A stretch of 64,000 nt of DNA from Gilliamella sp. App4-10 (GCF_001690495.1 NZ_LZGS01000002.1:62001-126000); one strand, 5' to 3'; shown: positions 40,400 to 50,918, numbered from the stretch's first letter. Numbers and translations: made by a program. Notes: generated by a model not told the origin, from the letters alone.

Positions 40400-41491
40400 C
40401 TAAACATTAAATAAGAAGTTCATAATATCGCCATCTTGCACGATATAATCTTTACCTTCAGCGCGCATTTTGCCTGCTTCTTTAGCGCCTTGTTCGCCAC
40501 CGTATTTAATAAAATCATCAAAAGCAATGGTTTGAGCACGAATAAAGCCTTTTTCGAAATCGGTATGAATTTTTCCTGCTGCTTGTGGTGCAGTATCGCC
40601 AACCGAAATTGTCCACGCACGAACTTCTTTAACACCTGCTGTAAAATAAGTTTGCAGGTTAAGTAAGCTGTATCCTGCGCGAATCACCCGATTTAATCCT
40701 GGTTCTGTTAAGCCTAAATCTTGCATAAACTCCTCACGATCAGCATCATCAAGTTCGGCAAGTTCAGCTTCAATTGCGGCACATACAGTTACAACCACGG
40801 CCTTTTCTTGCTCGGCAATAGCTTTGACCTTATCTAAATAAGAATTGTTTTCAAAACCATCCTCATTCACATTGGCGATATACATCGTTGGTTTTAAGGT
40901 TAAAAAATTCAAGTATTTAATTGCATCAAGTTCTTCTTTACTTAAATCAAGTAACAACAACTTTTTACCTTGTTCTAAATGCGGTAAACATTTTTGAAGA
41001 ATTTCTAACTCAAATTTAGCGTCTTTATCGCCACCTTTAGCGCGTTTTTGCAGGCGTGTCATTGCTCGTTCACAAGCTTCAAGATCGGATAGGGCAAGTT
41101 CGGTGTTAATAATTTCGATATCTTCAGCAGGATCGATTTTGCCTGCGACGTGAATAATATTGTCGTTTTCAAAGCAACGTACAACATGACCGATCGCTTC
41201 GGTTTCACGAATGTTAGCTAAAAATTGATTACCCAAACCTTCACCTTTCGATGCACCTTTAACTAAACCAGCAATATCAACAAATTCCATGGTGGTTGGC
41301 AACGTGCGCTGTGGCTTAACAATTTTAGCCAGTTCATCTAAACGTGGATCGGGCATTGGCACAACCCCAGTGTTTGGCTCGATAGTACAAAACGGAAAGT
41401 TAGCCGCTTCAATACCAGCTTTAGTTAGTGCGTTAAAAAGCGTTGACTTACCTACATTGGGTAGTCCAACAATCCCACATTTAAATCCCAT
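40400..41491 (-). CDS. ychF: Redox-regulated ATPase YchF (OLA1 family)
   Basis: Obg-related P-loop protein that prefers ATP and associates with ribosomes. 363 residues, as in E. coli. G1 [41 protein letters not shown] in place of NKxD, which explains ATP use; C-terminal TGS-like domain with [23 protein letters not shown]. In E. coli it follows pth; no pth is seen next to it here. Confidence 0.97.
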   Translation of the reverse strand: MGFKCGIVGLPNVGKSTLFNALTKAGIEAANFPFCTIEPNTGVVPMPDPRLDELAKIVKPQRTLPTTMEFVDIAGLVKGASKGEGLGNQFLANIRETEAIGHVVRCFENDNIIHVAGKIDPAEDIEIINTELALSDLEACERAMTRLQKRAKGGDKDAKFELEILQKCLPHLEQGKKLLLLDLSKEELDAIKYLNFLTLKPTMYIANVNEDGFENNSYLDKVKAIAEQEKAVVVTVCAAIEAELAELDDADREEFMQDLGLTEPGLNRVIRAGYSLLNLQTYFTAGVKEVRAWTISVGDTAPQAAGKIHTDFEKGFIRAQTIAFDDFIKYGGEQGAKEAGKMRAEGKDYIVQDGDIMNFLFNV

Positions 41492-41706
41492 ACTGTTTGT
41501 TACCTTTTGTCATAAAATGTCTTAAAAATAAGGGACGATTATATACTAAATTGTGCTATTTGTGCCAATGTTCTTACCGATAAATCAACGGATAATGAAA
41601 CAAATTAGGAATAACTATTTAGCTTAAAGCATGTCATGAATTGCTATAAATCATTGTTAAAAATATCGGTTATAAACATTTCTATCAATACTGGGACGCC
41701 ATTCAA

Positions 41707-42534
41707 TTATTGCTCTGCATTCAAACCGATTTGATATAGTTGATTCTTTTTAATCCCATATATTTCAGCAGTAATGGCTGCGGCTTTTTTTAATGGTAGT
41801 TCTTTTTGTAATAATTTAAGAGTGGTAATCGCCTTAGGATCGATGTCATTATTAGATTTTGTATGACCTTGTACAATTAATACAAACTCGCCTTTTTGAC
41901 GGGCAGAATCTTCATTTAGCCAATTAATCAACTCGCTGACCTTGAAGCTAACAATGGTTTCCCATGTTTTGGTCAGTTCTTTAGCTAAAATGATTTGCTT
42001 ATCTTTCCCCCAAATAGTTTGCATATCACTAAGCGTGTCTAATAAGCGATGAGTTGATTCATAAAAAATCATCGTGCGCGACTCATCTAGTAACTTTGTA
42101 AGACTATCTTGGCGTGCTTTAGTTTTAGCGGGTAAAAAACCCTCATAAATAAATTTATCCGACGGCAAGCCCGAAGCACACAGAGCCGTAATCGCAGCGC
42201 AAGCACCGGGAATTGGCACCACCTTAATGTCATTTTCGCGACAAGCTTTAACTAAGTGATATCCAGGATCATTAATTAACGGAGTGCCAGCATCAGAAAT
42301 TAAAGCAATCGATAACCCTGATTTGAGTTTTTCGATCAAAAAATTGGATTTTTCTTGTTCGTTATGATCATGCAAAGCGAACAGCTTCGCTTTAATGCCA
42401 AGATGTTGTAAAAGTAAGCCGCTATGACGAGTATCTTCAGCCGCAATAAGATCGACACTTTTGAGTGTACTGATGGCTCTAAGTGTAATGTCATCTAAGT
42501 TTCCGATGGGTGTGGCAACAATATATAAAGTCAT
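41707..42534 (-). CDS. rsmI: 16S rRNA 2'-O-ribose C1402 methyltransferase RsmI
   Basis: 275 residues (E. coli 286). Tetrapyrrole-methylase fold: [56 protein letters not shown] and [22 protein letters not shown] are signature blocks, ending with the RsmI helix-turn-helix-like tail ([20 protein letters not shown]). Monocistronic and divergent from nlpD. Confidence 0.96.
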   Translation of the reverse strand: MTLYIVATPIGNLDDITLRAISTLKSVDLIAAEDTRHSGLLLQHLGIKAKLFALHDHNEQEKSNFLIEKLKSGLSIALISDAGTPLINDPGYHLVKACRENDIKVVPIPGACAAITALCASGLPSDKFIYEGFLPAKTKARQDSLTKLLDESRTMIFYESTHRLLDTLSDMQTIWGKDKQIILAKELTKTWETIVSFKVSELINWLNEDSARQKGEFVLIVQGHTKSNNDIDPKAITTLKLLQKELPLKKAAAITAEIYGIKKNQLYQIGLNAEQ

Positions 42535-42966
42535 TATTTTAAATCACATTAAATTTTTATAGAAATACAGTAAAGATACTGTACGAAAGCCTATTTTATT
42601 GTATATACTCACTACTTTCAAAATAAATCCGACAAAGCTTAATAAATAGTTAATTAATGATAGCAAAAAATAGTTTGTTTGTAGCAAAATTGTGTCTGGG
42701 TTTGCTTGAGTTATTTATTTGATTAATAAATAAAAATTTATGCTAACTTAGTTTAAATGCCAGCGGTTATAAATCACTAAAACAGTCTACATTAATCATA
42801 GAAAAAACTTTATAGGAAAGAATAACCAAACTCTAAATGAATTTATTTAACCAAAATAAGTAATCAATGTAATAGCTTTTTGCTGTAAAAACGCTAAAAT
42901 GTGCCAGTAAAACGATATGTATAAAATGCTACTTAACACAAAATAGAGAAAAAATAACATTCACGA
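42535..42966. other. Divergent rsmI/nlpD intergenic region
   Basis: 432 bases, about three-quarters A+T, no open frame of note. No hairpin with a T-tract, tRNA-like fold or clear dyad was found by eye. It should carry the promoters of both genes. Confidence 0.5.
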
Positions 42967-44058
42967 ATGAAAGGTGTTACTTTGAAAAAAATATTGACAT
43001 TAAGTTGTTTAAGTTTGTTAATCACTGCGTGTACACAAACTGAGCAGGCCGAAATCGAAGATATTTCTGGTGCAGGCGGGACATCAACGTCTTCCGTTTA
43101 TACCAAACCACCAGCTAATATTTCAACGGGAGGTAGAGTATCTTCTGCTCCTACGACTTATAATCCACCATCATCAAGAAAAACAACCGCGTCAAATTCT
43201 CATACCACTAACAGTACTAGCAATAATGGTACGGTAATTAGTAATGAGCGCATTGTTTATAACCGTAATTACGATGAAATTCCAAAAGGTGGATATCAAG
43301 GTGATACCTATACTGTTAAGCGGGGTGATACCTTATTTTATATTGCGTGGGTAACTGGCAATGATTATCGTTCATTAGCAGCTAAAAATAATATCAAAGA
43401 ACCTTTTGCTGTTAACGTTGGGCAAGTGTTAGACGTTAGTGGTGGAACAGTTGTAGTCACCCAAAAAACCACAACAAACCAACCAACGGAACACAAAACC
43501 AGTAACAATACTTCTGCCATCACAATGGGGCAAACTAAAACTCAACCAACAATAACCAAAACAACAACCACATCAATCACCACTACCGGTAAAAATCAAC
43601 AACCAACGACAATTGAAACAACTGAAACCATTACAGAACCTTTAAACGATTCCACTAGAAGTATGCCTGCCACGGGTGCGTTAAAATCGAAAGTTGCCAA
43701 TATTTCATGGCAATGGCCTGCACGTGGTAAGATTATTGAAAAATTTTCGAATGCAAGCAAAGGCATTGATATATCAGGCTCAATTGGTGACAAAGTCATG
43801 GCTGCAGCTAATGGGCGTGTCGTTTATTCAGGCAATGCGTTACCAGGTTATGGTAATTTAATCATCATTAAACATAATGATGACTATTTAACAGCATATG
43901 CACATAACCAATCCATATTAGTAAAAGAGCAGCAGGTAGTGCGTGCAGGTGAACAAATTGCTACAATGGGGGCAACAGGCGCCTCGTCAGTCAGATTACA
44001 TTTTGAAATTCGATATAAAGCGCAATCAGTTAACCCGTTAAAATACTTACCAAAATAA
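42967..44058 (+). CDS. nlpD: NlpD, LysM/LytM amidase-activator lipoprotein
   Basis: Activates AmiC for septum splitting. 363 residues. Lipobox LLITAC; a Thr/Ser/Asn-rich linker; LysM DTYTVKRGDTLFYIAWVTG near residue 116; a second Thr-rich linker; C-terminal LytM/M23 domain from GKGIDISGSIGDKVMAA to RLHFEIRYKAQSVNPLKYL. The M23 metal ligands are incomplete (GIDI in place of the usual HxxxD), as expected for an activator rather than an enzyme. The TTG at 42982, preceded by AAAGGTG, may be the true start. The surE-pcm and rpoS neighbours of E. coli are absent. Confidence 0.92.
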   Translation: MKGVTLKKILTLSCLSLLITACTQTEQAEIEDISGAGGTSTSSVYTKPPANISTGGRVSSAPTTYNPPSSRKTTASNSHTTNSTSNNGTVISNERIVYNRNYDEIPKGGYQGDTYTVKRGDTLFYIAWVTGNDYRSLAAKNNIKEPFAVNVGQVLDVSGGTVVVTQKTTTNQPTEHKTSNNTSAITMGQTKTQPTITKTTTTSITTTGKNQQPTTIETTETITEPLNDSTRSMPATGALKSKVANISWQWPARGKIIEKFSNASKGIDISGSIGDKVMAAANGRVVYSGNALPGYGNLIIIKHNDDYLTAYAHNQSILVKEQQVVRAGEQIATMGATGASSVRLHFEIRYKAQSVNPLKYLPK

Positions 44059-44175
44059 TAAACGTTTTGAGTTAAGAGCATTAGCTCAAAACAAATGCAC
44101 ATGCATGGGGACTACTCAGCATGTCCTTAAAAAATATACTAAAAATTTAATCTACGTAATAAAGGAGTTATACTC

Positions 44176-44928
44176 ATGGCTGTAAAAAAATTAGTGCTAA
44201 TTCGACATGGAGAAAGTGTTTGGAACCAAGAAAACCGTTTTTGTGGTTGGACTGATGTTGATTTATCAGACAAAGGTAACAAAGAAGCTGCTGAAGCAGG
44301 TAAACTACTTAAGAAAGAAGGTTTCACATTTGATTATGCTTACACTTCAGTATTAAAACGTGCCATTCACACATTATGGCATGTTTTAGACGAAGTTGAT
44401 CAAGCATGGTTACCGGTTGAAAAAAGCTGGAAGCTAAACGAACGTCACTATGGTGCATTACAAGGCTTAAATAAAGCCGAAACGGCAGCAAAATATGGAG
44501 ATGATCAAGTAAAATTATGGCGTCGTGGCTTTGCCATCACACCACCTGCGCTTGAAAAATCTGATGAACGCTTTCCGGGTCACGATTCACGTTACAGCAA
44601 ACTACCTGAATCAGAATTACCGTTAACCGAAAGCTTAGCATTAACCATTAAACGTGTATTACCTTATTGGGAATCAACCATTGCCCCACGCGTTGCTAAA
44701 GGTGAACGAGTTATTATTGCCGCTCACGGTAATTCACTACGAGCATTGGTAAAACATTTAGATAACATCAGCGATGATGACATCATTGAACTTAACATCC
44801 CAACAGGTGTGCCATTAGTGTATGAATTTGACGACAACATGCAAGTTATTAAACACTACTACTTAGGTAATGCTGATGAAATCGCTGCCAAACAAGCAGC
44901 AGTTGCAAACCAAGGTAAAGCAAAATAA
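44176..44928 (+). CDS. gpmA: 2,3-bisphosphoglycerate-dependent phosphoglycerate mutase
   Basis: Interconverts 3- and 2-phosphoglycerate. 250 residues, as in E. coli. Phosphohistidine loop [17 protein letters not shown] (His near residue 11); substrate loop LSDKGNKEA; acid Glu in [10 protein letters not shown]; second catalytic His in [23 protein letters not shown] precedes the ATG. Monocistronic with a strong terminator. Confidence 0.97.
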   Translation: MAVKKLVLIRHGESVWNQENRFCGWTDVDLSDKGNKEAAEAGKLLKKEGFTFDYAYTSVLKRAIHTLWHVLDEVDQAWLPVEKSWKLNERHYGALQGLNKAETAAKYGDDQVKLWRRGFAITPPALEKSDERFPGHDSRYSKLPESELPLTESLALTIKRVLPYWESTIAPRVAKGERVIIAAHGNSLRALVKHLDNISDDDIIELNIPTGVPLVYEFDDNMQVIKHYYLGNADEIAAKQAAVANQGKAK

Positions 44929-44947
44929 TTATTGATTAAACAAACTC

Positions 44948-44977
44948 AAAGGTAGGTTATTTAACTTACCTTTTTTA
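44948..44977 (+). terminator. Terminator of gpmA
   Basis: Stem AGGTAGGTTA/TAACTTACCT (one wobble) followed at once by six T residues. Confidence 0.85.
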
Positions 44978-45039
44978 TTACCTACACTATAGCTTTTTAT
45001 TCATTCACTTTTATTGATTTTAATTTTGAGAGCGTTATT

Positions 45040-45618
45040 TTGTCTAAGATCTATTATATATATGGCGTAATGAATGCCGGAAAATCCACCGAACTGTTGC
45101 AAATTGATCATAATTACTTAAGTAATAACATGCAAACATTACTACTTAAATCATCGGTTGACACGCGCGACTCGGCTGTCGAAATCGTCTCTCGTTTAGG
45201 ATTACGTAAAAGAGCATTACAACTTGATGATAATAGTGTTAATGAGATCATTGCACTGATAAAGAAAAATAATTATGCGTGCGTCTTAATTGACGAAAGT
45301 CAGTTTTTATCTAAAAGTACCATCTGGAAACTATCTGATATTTGTGATGAGTACGGTATACCAATGATGTTTTTTGGTTTAAAAACCGATTATATGGGAC
45401 AACTTTTTGAAGGTTCAAAAACATTATTAGAAATTGCGGATAATTTTAGAGAACTAAAAACCGTCTGTTGGTGTGGAAAAAAAGCAACGATGAATCTATT
45501 AGAAGGACAAGATGGACAAATTGTTAAATTTGGAAATTCTATTCATCTCGGAGATAGTGAATTCCACTCAGTTTGTCGTAAACATTGGAAAGCTGGGCAA
45601 GTTAGACCTAAAAGCTGA
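45040..45618 (+). CDS. tdk: Thymidine kinase
   Basis: ATP-dependent phosphorylation of thymidine, a salvage enzyme. 192 residues. TTG start at 45040 with GAGAG upstream; no in-frame ATG lies before the P-loop. Type II TK features: P-loop GVMNAGKSTELL, Walker B VLIDESQFLS, lasso/ligand loop FFGLKTDYMGQLFEGS, and zinc cysteines CWCGKKA with CRKH. Somewhat shorter than E. coli (205). Confidence 0.95.
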   Translation: MSKIYYIYGVMNAGKSTELLQIDHNYLSNNMQTLLLKSSVDTRDSAVEIVSRLGLRKRALQLDDNSVNEIIALIKKNNYACVLIDESQFLSKSTIWKLSDICDEYGIPMMFFGLKTDYMGQLFEGSKTLLEIADNFRELKTVCWCGKKATMNLLEGQDGQIVKFGNSIHLGDSEFHSVCRKHWKAGQVRPKS

Positions 45619-45630
45619 TCTTCTCAATAT

Positions 45631-45696
45631 TTCACACTTATTCATGCAATTAATCATCTTTATATATGTGATTATTTGATGTTAAAAAAGTGTGAA
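45631..45696 (+). terminator. Long imperfect hairpin after tdk
   Basis: Outer arms TTCACACTT (45631-45639) and AAGTGTGAA (45688-45696) enclose an inner pair AATCA/TGATT (45652-45673). It begins 13 bases past the tdk stop. No T-tract follows, so it may stabilise the 3' end rather than terminate. Confidence 0.4.
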
Positions 45697-45754
45697 TTAT
45701 CTCTCAATTTTAAGATTTTCTTTTTGTTGATTCTTTCTATTTTATGTCATATTG

Positions 45755-45770
45755 ACTGAAACGATTCAGT
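45755..45770. promoter_or_regulatory. LacI-family-type operator dyad
   Basis: ACTGAA-ACGA-TTCAGT is a perfect dyad around a central CG, the style bound by LacI/GalR regulators. It lies 29 bases before the next start codon, about where transcription would begin. A weak promoter (TTGTTG at 45724, TCATAT 17 bases later) precedes it. Regulator not in the window. Confidence 0.55.
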
Positions 45771-45798
45771 ACTATTTTATTAACTATGAGGGATCACA

Positions 45799-47007
45799 AT
45801 GAAAGTCAAAATTATTTCATTAGCTGTATTACTTAGTTTGACTAGTTATAATGCTAATGCTAAAGAATTTGTATTAACTGATAATGAGAAGAACGTTGCT
45901 AAAGGTAATTGGTCTATTTCTAGCCGAGATTTGGGTGTAAAAGGGGAAAAATTTACCATTCAAAACACGGTGCTTAAAGGCGGTAAACAAGAAGGAACTG
46001 AACTGCTAACTATTTCTAGTGATAATTTTACTATTCAATTAATTCCTACTAGAGGGTTAGGAATTTTGTCCGTTGTTGGTGATGGTATCCGTATGGGATG
46101 GGACTCTCCAGTCAATGAAGTTGTCAATCCTAAGTATATCAATTTAGAAAGCCGTGGTGGCATAGGTTGGTTAGATGGCTTTAACGAAATGATGGTTCGC
46201 TGTGGTTTTGAATGGACTGGTCATGCAGTACAAGCGGATGGGATGATGTACACACTTCATGGACGAGCTCAAAATACTCCTGTATCTAAGTTAATTGTCG
46301 ATATTGCTGATAAAGAGCCGTACACTATTACTATTAAAGGTTTAATTAAAGAAAATACTTTTAAAAAAAGCAATTTAGAAACGTGGGCATCGCTTAGCTA
46401 TATACCTGGAAGTAAAGAATTTACAATCCATGATGTAGTCACCAATAAAAGTGATTATACTCGTGATTATCAGATCATCTATCACAGCAATTTTGGTACA
46501 CCTATTCTTGAAGAAGGTGCTAGGTTTGTGGCTCCAGTGAAAGAGATTTCACCATTTAACAACTATGCGAAAGGAGGTCTTAATACTTGGCAAACTTATC
46601 TAGGGCCGACTAAAGATTTTGATGAAATGGTATTTAATGTATATCCTTTTGCTGATGCTACTGGTCAAACACAGGTAATGGTAACGAATAAAGCGGGTGA
46701 TAAAGCAGCAGGAATTGCCTTTAATACTAAAGAATTACCCGTACTTTCATTATGGAAAAACACCGATACCCTTAAACAAGGTTATGTCACGGGCTTAGAG
46801 CCAGGGACCAGTCTTGCTTATCCAGTGACTATCGAACGTAAGCAAAAGCGTGTTCGTCAGTTAGAACCAGGACAAAGTACCGAATTTACCTTAACTTATA
46901 GCTTATTATCTAGCAAAGAAGCTGTCACCAAATATGAAGAAAAAATTAAAGCTATTCAAGGTAAACAAGAAACTAAAGTTATTAATAAACCAATGGCTAG
47001 AGAGTAA
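45799..47007 (+). CDS. Secreted DUF4432 (aldose 1-epimerase-like) protein
   Basis: 402 residues. Signal peptide MKVKIISLAVLLSLTSYNANA, then a galactose-mutarotase-like beta-sandwich recognised by IQLIPTRGLGILSVVGDG, MGWDSPVNEV, GGIGWLDGFNEMMVRCGFEW, TLHGRAQNTPVSK and IYHSNFGTPILEEGARF. The DUF4432 family binds sugars or sugar-like ligands; members are usually cytosolic, so the leader is notable. A LacI-type dyad upstream suggests induction by a carbohydrate. GAGGGA ribosome site. Monocistronic. Confidence 0.85.
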   Translation: MKVKIISLAVLLSLTSYNANAKEFVLTDNEKNVAKGNWSISSRDLGVKGEKFTIQNTVLKGGKQEGTELLTISSDNFTIQLIPTRGLGILSVVGDGIRMGWDSPVNEVVNPKYINLESRGGIGWLDGFNEMMVRCGFEWTGHAVQADGMMYTLHGRAQNTPVSKLIVDIADKEPYTITIKGLIKENTFKKSNLETWASLSYIPGSKEFTIHDVVTNKSDYTRDYQIIYHSNFGTPILEEGARFVAPVKEISPFNNYAKGGLNTWQTYLGPTKDFDEMVFNVYPFADATGQTQVMVTNKAGDKAAGIAFNTKELPVLSLWKNTDTLKQGYVTGLEPGTSLAYPVTIERKQKRVRQLEPGQSTEFTLTYSLLSSKEAVTKYEEKIKAIQGKQETKVINKPMARE

Positions 47008-47016
47008 ATCATTAAA

Positions 47017-47045
47017 ATGGCTACCAACCTTACTTGGATAGCCAT
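47017..47045 (+). terminator. Hairpin after the DUF4432 gene
   Basis: ATGGCTA+CCAA pairs with TTGG+TAGCCAT (one bulged A), then AAAAATTATTT. Only weak T content. Confidence 0.55.
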
Positions 47046-47281
47046 AAAAATTATTTAATAATTTAACTAACATTTCTTTGATTTACCTATTATTAAGGTA
47101 ATAGTTATGCTACGGGCAATCTACTACCTGCTTGATTCGTTAACAATAGACAGGTATAGTCATCTATTTCATGACTAACTTTAATATCGTTTTTATTAAT
47201 AGTATGATTTCACTTGTTAACTATTTTAAATAGCCATTAACGATTTTATTGCAATATTGATATTAATAAGTAAGGACTGAC

Positions 47282-47875
47282 ATGGCAACGCAGCGAATAA
47301 TAATTGGCATTAGTGGTGCAACAGGGATTGCCTATGGTATAAAAGCGTTAGAGCTATTAAAACCAACGGATATTGAAGCCCACCTTGTTATTTCTAAAGC
47401 GGCACAAATAACAAGTGCGTACGAAGTCCCCAACATGAGTATACAACAAATCGCAGCCCTAGCCGATAAGGTGTATTCCATTAACAATATTGGCGCCGCC
47501 ATAGCAAGTGGATCGTTTAAAACCATGGGTATGTTAATAGCACCTTGCTCAATGCGAACGCTTGCTGCCATTGCCCAAGGATTATCTGATAACTTACTCA
47601 CCCGTGCGGCCGATGTTGTATTAAAAGAGCGTCGACGCTTAGTATTAATGGCTCGCGAATCGCCACTAAATTTAGCTCACCTAAAAAATATGGAAACTAT
47701 TACCCTTATGGGAGGCGTAATTTGCCCGCCTGTGCCAGCGTTATACCAACATATTGACAGCGTGGATGATATAATCACGCATAGCGTAGCTAGAGCGCTT
47801 GACTTATTTGGAATTGACATTTCATCGCTACCACGATGGGGCGAAGATCTACACCTTAACACTAAGCCAGAATAA
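47282..47875 (+). CDS. ubiX: Flavin prenyltransferase UbiX
   Basis: Makes prenylated FMN, the cofactor of the UbiD decarboxylase in ubiquinone synthesis. 197 residues (E. coli 189). Flavodoxin-like: [15 protein letters not shown] with the FMN loop, [20 protein letters not shown], and [21 protein letters not shown]. ubiD is not in the window. Followed after 19 bases by yhbP. AAGGAC ribosome site. Confidence 0.94.
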   Translation: MATQRIIIGISGATGIAYGIKALELLKPTDIEAHLVISKAAQITSAYEVPNMSIQQIAALADKVYSINNIGAAIASGSFKTMGMLIAPCSMRTLAAIAQGLSDNLLTRAADVVLKERRRLVLMARESPLNLAHLKNMETITLMGGVICPPVPALYQHIDSVDDIITHSVARALDLFGIDISSLPRWGEDLHLNTKPE

Positions 47876-47894
47876 CGCCAGCGAAACCAAACAT

Positions 47895-48326
47895 ATGCAA
47901 ATCGATCCTAAAATCAGCAAATTCATTAAAAAAAACCATGTATTATCGCTAAATGTCATCTTGCCTGATAACAAACCATGGGCATGCAACACCTTTTACG
48001 TTTTTGATGAAAGGAGGATGTGTTTGTATCTTCTTTCTGAATTAAAAACAGAACATGCCAAAGCGATGTTAAAACTTCCACAAGTTGCTGGTACCATTAG
48101 TGTTACCCCAAAAACTATTGCACAGATTCAAGGTATTCAATTTCAAGCTAAAGCAACGCAATTACAAAAAGAACAAGCCAAACAAGCTTATGCCCTATAT
48201 TATCGAGCATTTCCCTTTGCAAGAATGATAAAAGCACCAATTTGGGAGTTGCAATTACAATATATAAAAATGACTAATAATTTGCTGGGATTTGGATGTA
48301 AGATCTATTGGCAGAAAGAAAGGTAA
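47895..48326 (+). CDS. yhbP: YhbP family (UPF0306) FMN-binding split-barrel protein
   Basis: 143 residues (E. coli 147). I chose the ATG at 47895, 19 bases after the ubiX stop; earlier in-frame starts lie inside ubiX. Family landmarks: FIKKNHVLSLNVILPDNKPWACNTFY, then LKLPQVAGTISVTPKTIAQIQGIQF and YYRAFPFARMIKAPIWEL. Split-barrel flavin-binding fold, function unknown. No good Shine-Dalgarno is seen, which fits translation coupled to ubiX. Confidence 0.9.
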   Translation: MQIDPKISKFIKKNHVLSLNVILPDNKPWACNTFYVFDERRMCLYLLSELKTEHAKAMLKLPQVAGTISVTPKTIAQIQGIQFQAKATQLQKEQAKQAYALYYRAFPFARMIKAPIWELQLQYIKMTNNLLGFGCKIYWQKER

Positions 48327-48384
48327 TTTTAGTATGATTTTTCTATATTTTTTAATGGTAAAATTTCCTGACTATCAAAAATCG

Positions 48385-48596
48385 CAAAACCCTGCCAATC
48401 TTTTTATTGAAAAATAAAAATCCTATTTGTCTTTTGCGAAACAACGTTTATAGTATATTGGTTTCTAGTCCACCGACGTATAGCGTATAGATAGTAAGTC
48501 TTATAAAAACAGAAGCTATCATGTAATTAATTGATTTAACTAAAAATATCAAAAGAAAAAATTAAATAAAATCAGTATGCTACCTGAACGCTTTTT
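48385..48596 (+). repeat. Dispersed intergenic element, copy 2 (degenerate)
   Basis: Lies in the 504-base gap 48327-48830, which has no gene. The block 48421-48483 matches 58979-59041 at about 50 of 63 positions (hand count, no gaps) and ends in GTCCACCGACGTATAG, the left half of the repeat-like unit that is complete in copy 3; the right half is lost here. A neighbouring block (CCCTGCCAATC at 48391) and a separate AATAAAATCA...ACCTGAACGCTTTTT block at 48564-48596 also have counterparts in copy 3, but in a different order. Confidence 0.6.
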
Positions 48597-48830
48597 ATAA
48601 AGAAAGCACACCAGTCTTAAATAGTCTTTTAAGGGAACCTAAAAGCCAGTCAGGAATAATATTGATTTTATTAAATTTTTTATTTGATTTGTTTTAAACA
48701 AAAAACATTTCCACACAAGTTGCTTTAAAAATCTCCATTAAACAACGTAGTTACAAGATAGCAGTAGGAACAACACCAAATGTAAGTTAGAATAGCCGGC
48801 TTTATTACGATTAATTACCAAGGAAATCGC

Positions 48831-49169
48831 ATGACGACTGAGATGACAACACTCGATAAAATCAAAAAACAAATTGCCGACAACCCGATTATTTTATATA
48901 TGAAAGGTTCGCCAAAATTGCCAAGTTGTGGCTTTTCGGCTCAGGCGGTGCAGGTTTTGTCACAATGTGGTGAGGCGTTTGCTTATGTTGATATTTTACA
49001 AAATCCTGATATTCGAGCTGAATTACCTAAATTTGCTAATTGGCCTACATTTCCCCAATTATGGGTGGAAGGCGAATTAGTAGGGGGCTGCGATATTATG
49101 TTAGAAATGTTTCAAGCTGGTGAACTGCAAATGCTGATTAAGCAAACTGCTGAAAAGTATAAATCCTAA
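48831..49169 (+). CDS. grxD: Monothiol glutaredoxin GrxD
   Basis: Carries 2Fe-2S clusters with glutathione and BolA partners for iron-sulfur delivery. 112 residues (E. coli 115). Active site PSCGFSAQAVQ (CGFS); glutathione-binding WPTFPQLWVEGELVGGCDI. Begins MTTEMTTLDKIKKQI. AAGGAA site upstream. Convergent with rnt, the E. coli arrangement. Confidence 0.97.
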   Translation: MTTEMTTLDKIKKQIADNPIILYMKGSPKLPSCGFSAQAVQVLSQCGEAFAYVDILQNPDIRAELPKFANWPTFPQLWVEGELVGGCDIMLEMFQAGELQMLIKQTAEKYKS

Positions 49170-49183
49170 TTGGGTGATGAATT

Positions 49184-49210
49184 AAGCGCGCAAGGTGAGC
49201 GCGCTTTTTT
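49184..49210. terminator. Terminator between grxD and rnt
   Basis: GC-rich stem AAGCGCGC/GCGCGCTT with a 7-base loop, followed by TTTT; strong for grxD. Confidence 0.88.
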
Positions 49211-49247
49211 GTTCGTATTTTTGAGAATTACAGCTGTTTTATCTTTT

Positions 49248-49937
49248 CTACTCTTCCTGTTTTTCGTTGTGCTCTGTATTATCTAAATCCATTTCCATTT
49301 TTACATCTGTCTCGATAAATTCCAACGGCCATCCCCCCAGAGATTTAAGTCGATTGACAATTTTGCAAAAAAGTATAGCGGTTCTTTGCGTGTCATATAG
49401 GGCACTGTGGGCTTGTTTGTGATCGAATGTGATGTGTGCCACTTGACAGGCTTTGGCTAGCACCGTTTGCCCAAAAATCAGACCACTGAGCGATGCCGTA
49501 TCAAAGGTGGCAAATGGATGGAAAGGATTACGTTTGATGCCTGCGCGTTCAGCTGCTGCCATTAAAAAGCTGTGATCAAAGTGCGCATTATGCGCAACCA
49601 TTACTGCACGCGTACATTCGCTCGCTTTTATACCAGATCTAACCATTTTAAAAATTTCGTCTAAAGCGTGCTTTTCGTCCACCGCGTTGCGGAGTGGATT
49701 ATCGGGATCAATACCGTTAAAGGCAAGGGCGGTTGGCTCTAAAATTGCATCGTTAAACGGATTGACATTAAATTGTAAAGTTTGATCGGGCTCTAGCCAA
49801 CCATCGGGGGTCATTTTTAAGGTGATAGCGGCAATTTCTAATATAGCGTTGAGTTTTGGATCAAATCCTGATGTTTCAATATCAATCACAACTGGATAAA
49901 ACCCACGAAAGCGTTCACATAATTTGGCGTTTGGCAC
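49248..49937 (-). CDS. rnt: Ribonuclease T
   Basis: DEDDh 3'-5' exonuclease that matures tRNA and 5S/23S rRNA 3' ends. 229 residues (E. coli 215). Exo motifs: [43 protein letters not shown] with the catalytic His. Rnt-specific arginine-rich patches and [14 protein letters not shown] are present. The tail after residue ~205 is acidic ([11 protein letters not shown]), a small extension. Confidence 0.96.
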   Translation of the reverse strand: MPNAKLCERFRGFYPVVIDIETSGFDPKLNAILEIAAITLKMTPDGWLEPDQTLQFNVNPFNDAILEPTALAFNGIDPDNPLRNAVDEKHALDEIFKMVRSGIKASECTRAVMVAHNAHFDHSFLMAAAERAGIKRNPFHPFATFDTASLSGLIFGQTVLAKACQVAHITFDHKQAHSALYDTQRTAILFCKIVNRLKSLGGWPLEFIETDVKMEMDLDNTEHNEKQEE

Positions 49938-50159
49938 GTTAATCTATCTTATCTACGAAAAAAGGGCTATTATGCCAGTTTTTAACTGGTTCGCCTAGCA
50001 TTGGCATAGAGAGTTTGCATTCAATTCGTTAGTTTTTGTAAAGTGTCATTATAGCAACCTTTATGCTAATCATATTAAAGCGAACGAATAGATGCCATTA
50101 TTGGTTAAAGTGATTATAATCATCAATCATAATTAAACGAGCTTAAAACCGAGCAAATA

Positions 50160-50918
50160 ATGCACAACTTTGAATTAGAAAAGATTATTAACAATGAACT
50201 GCAAATTACCCGCTATCGCGACTATGCGCCAAATGGATTGCAAGTACAGGGGCGAGAACAAGTCAATAAAATTGTGACAGGGGTTACTGCTTGCCAGTTA
50301 TTGTTAGACAAAGCGGTCGAACTGCAAGCCGATGCGGTGCTAGTACATCATGGTTATTTTTGGAAAAACGAAGCACAAACCATTACTGGTATAAAATACC
50401 AACGGCTAAAAACGCTATTAACTTACGATATTAATTTATATGGTTACCACCTGCCATTAGATGGTCACCCCGTTTTTGGTAATAATATTGAGCTGGCTAA
50501 TTTGTTGGGTATTTTGGTCGATAAGCGCAATGATATTACTGATCTGCTTTTTACGGGCACACTGAGCACGCCACTGACGGCTTTGCAATTTCAACATAAG
50601 CTTGAGCAAGTGTTACACAATAACGAACGGCAAGTGCTATTTTGTGGTGATAATGCGCCTGAAGTGATTAATCGTATTGCGTGGTGTAGTGGTGGTGGGC
50701 AAGATTATATCGAGCAAGCTGCGCAAATGGGCGTAGATGCCTTTTTTACAGGTGAGGTGTCAGAGCGTACCATCCACCTTGCGCGCGAATATGGCATTAA
50801 TTTTTATGCTGCTGGGCATCATGCTACCGAGCGTTATGGTATTAAAAAATTGGGCGAATGGTTAGCAAGTTGCTATGGTATTGAGGTTATTTTTGTTGAT
50901 ATAGATAATCCTGCATAA
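50160..50918 (+). CDS. ybgI: Nif3/YbgI family dinuclear-metal protein
   Basis: 252 residues (E. coli 247). Metal-site motifs VLVHHGYFWKNE, YHLPLDGHPVFGNN and FYAAGHHATERYG surround a binuclear centre; GEVSERTIHLARE is also conserved. Annotated as a GTP cyclohydrolase I type 2 homologue, but the physiological function is not established. Monocistronic; no clear ribosome site. Confidence 0.94.
   Translation: MHNFELEKIINNELQITRYRDYAPNGLQVQGREQVNKIVTGVTACQLLLDKAVELQADAVLVHHGYFWKNEAQTITGIKYQRLKTLLTYDINLYGYHLPLDGHPVFGNNIELANLLGILVDKRNDITDLLFTGTLSTPLTALQFQHKLEQVLHNNERQVLFCGDNAPEVINRIAWCSGGGQDYIEQAAQMGVDAFFTGEVSERTIHLAREYGINFYAAGHHATERYGIKKLGEWLASCYGIEVIFVDIDNPA

Noticed and set aside
45660-45690. 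CRP site after tdk
   Set aside because: TGTGA half is present, but the second half (GATGT) departs from TCACA at several positions.
47799-47894. Extended yhbP start inside ubiX
   Set aside because: ubiX coding is clear to 47875 and the family N-terminus begins at 47895.
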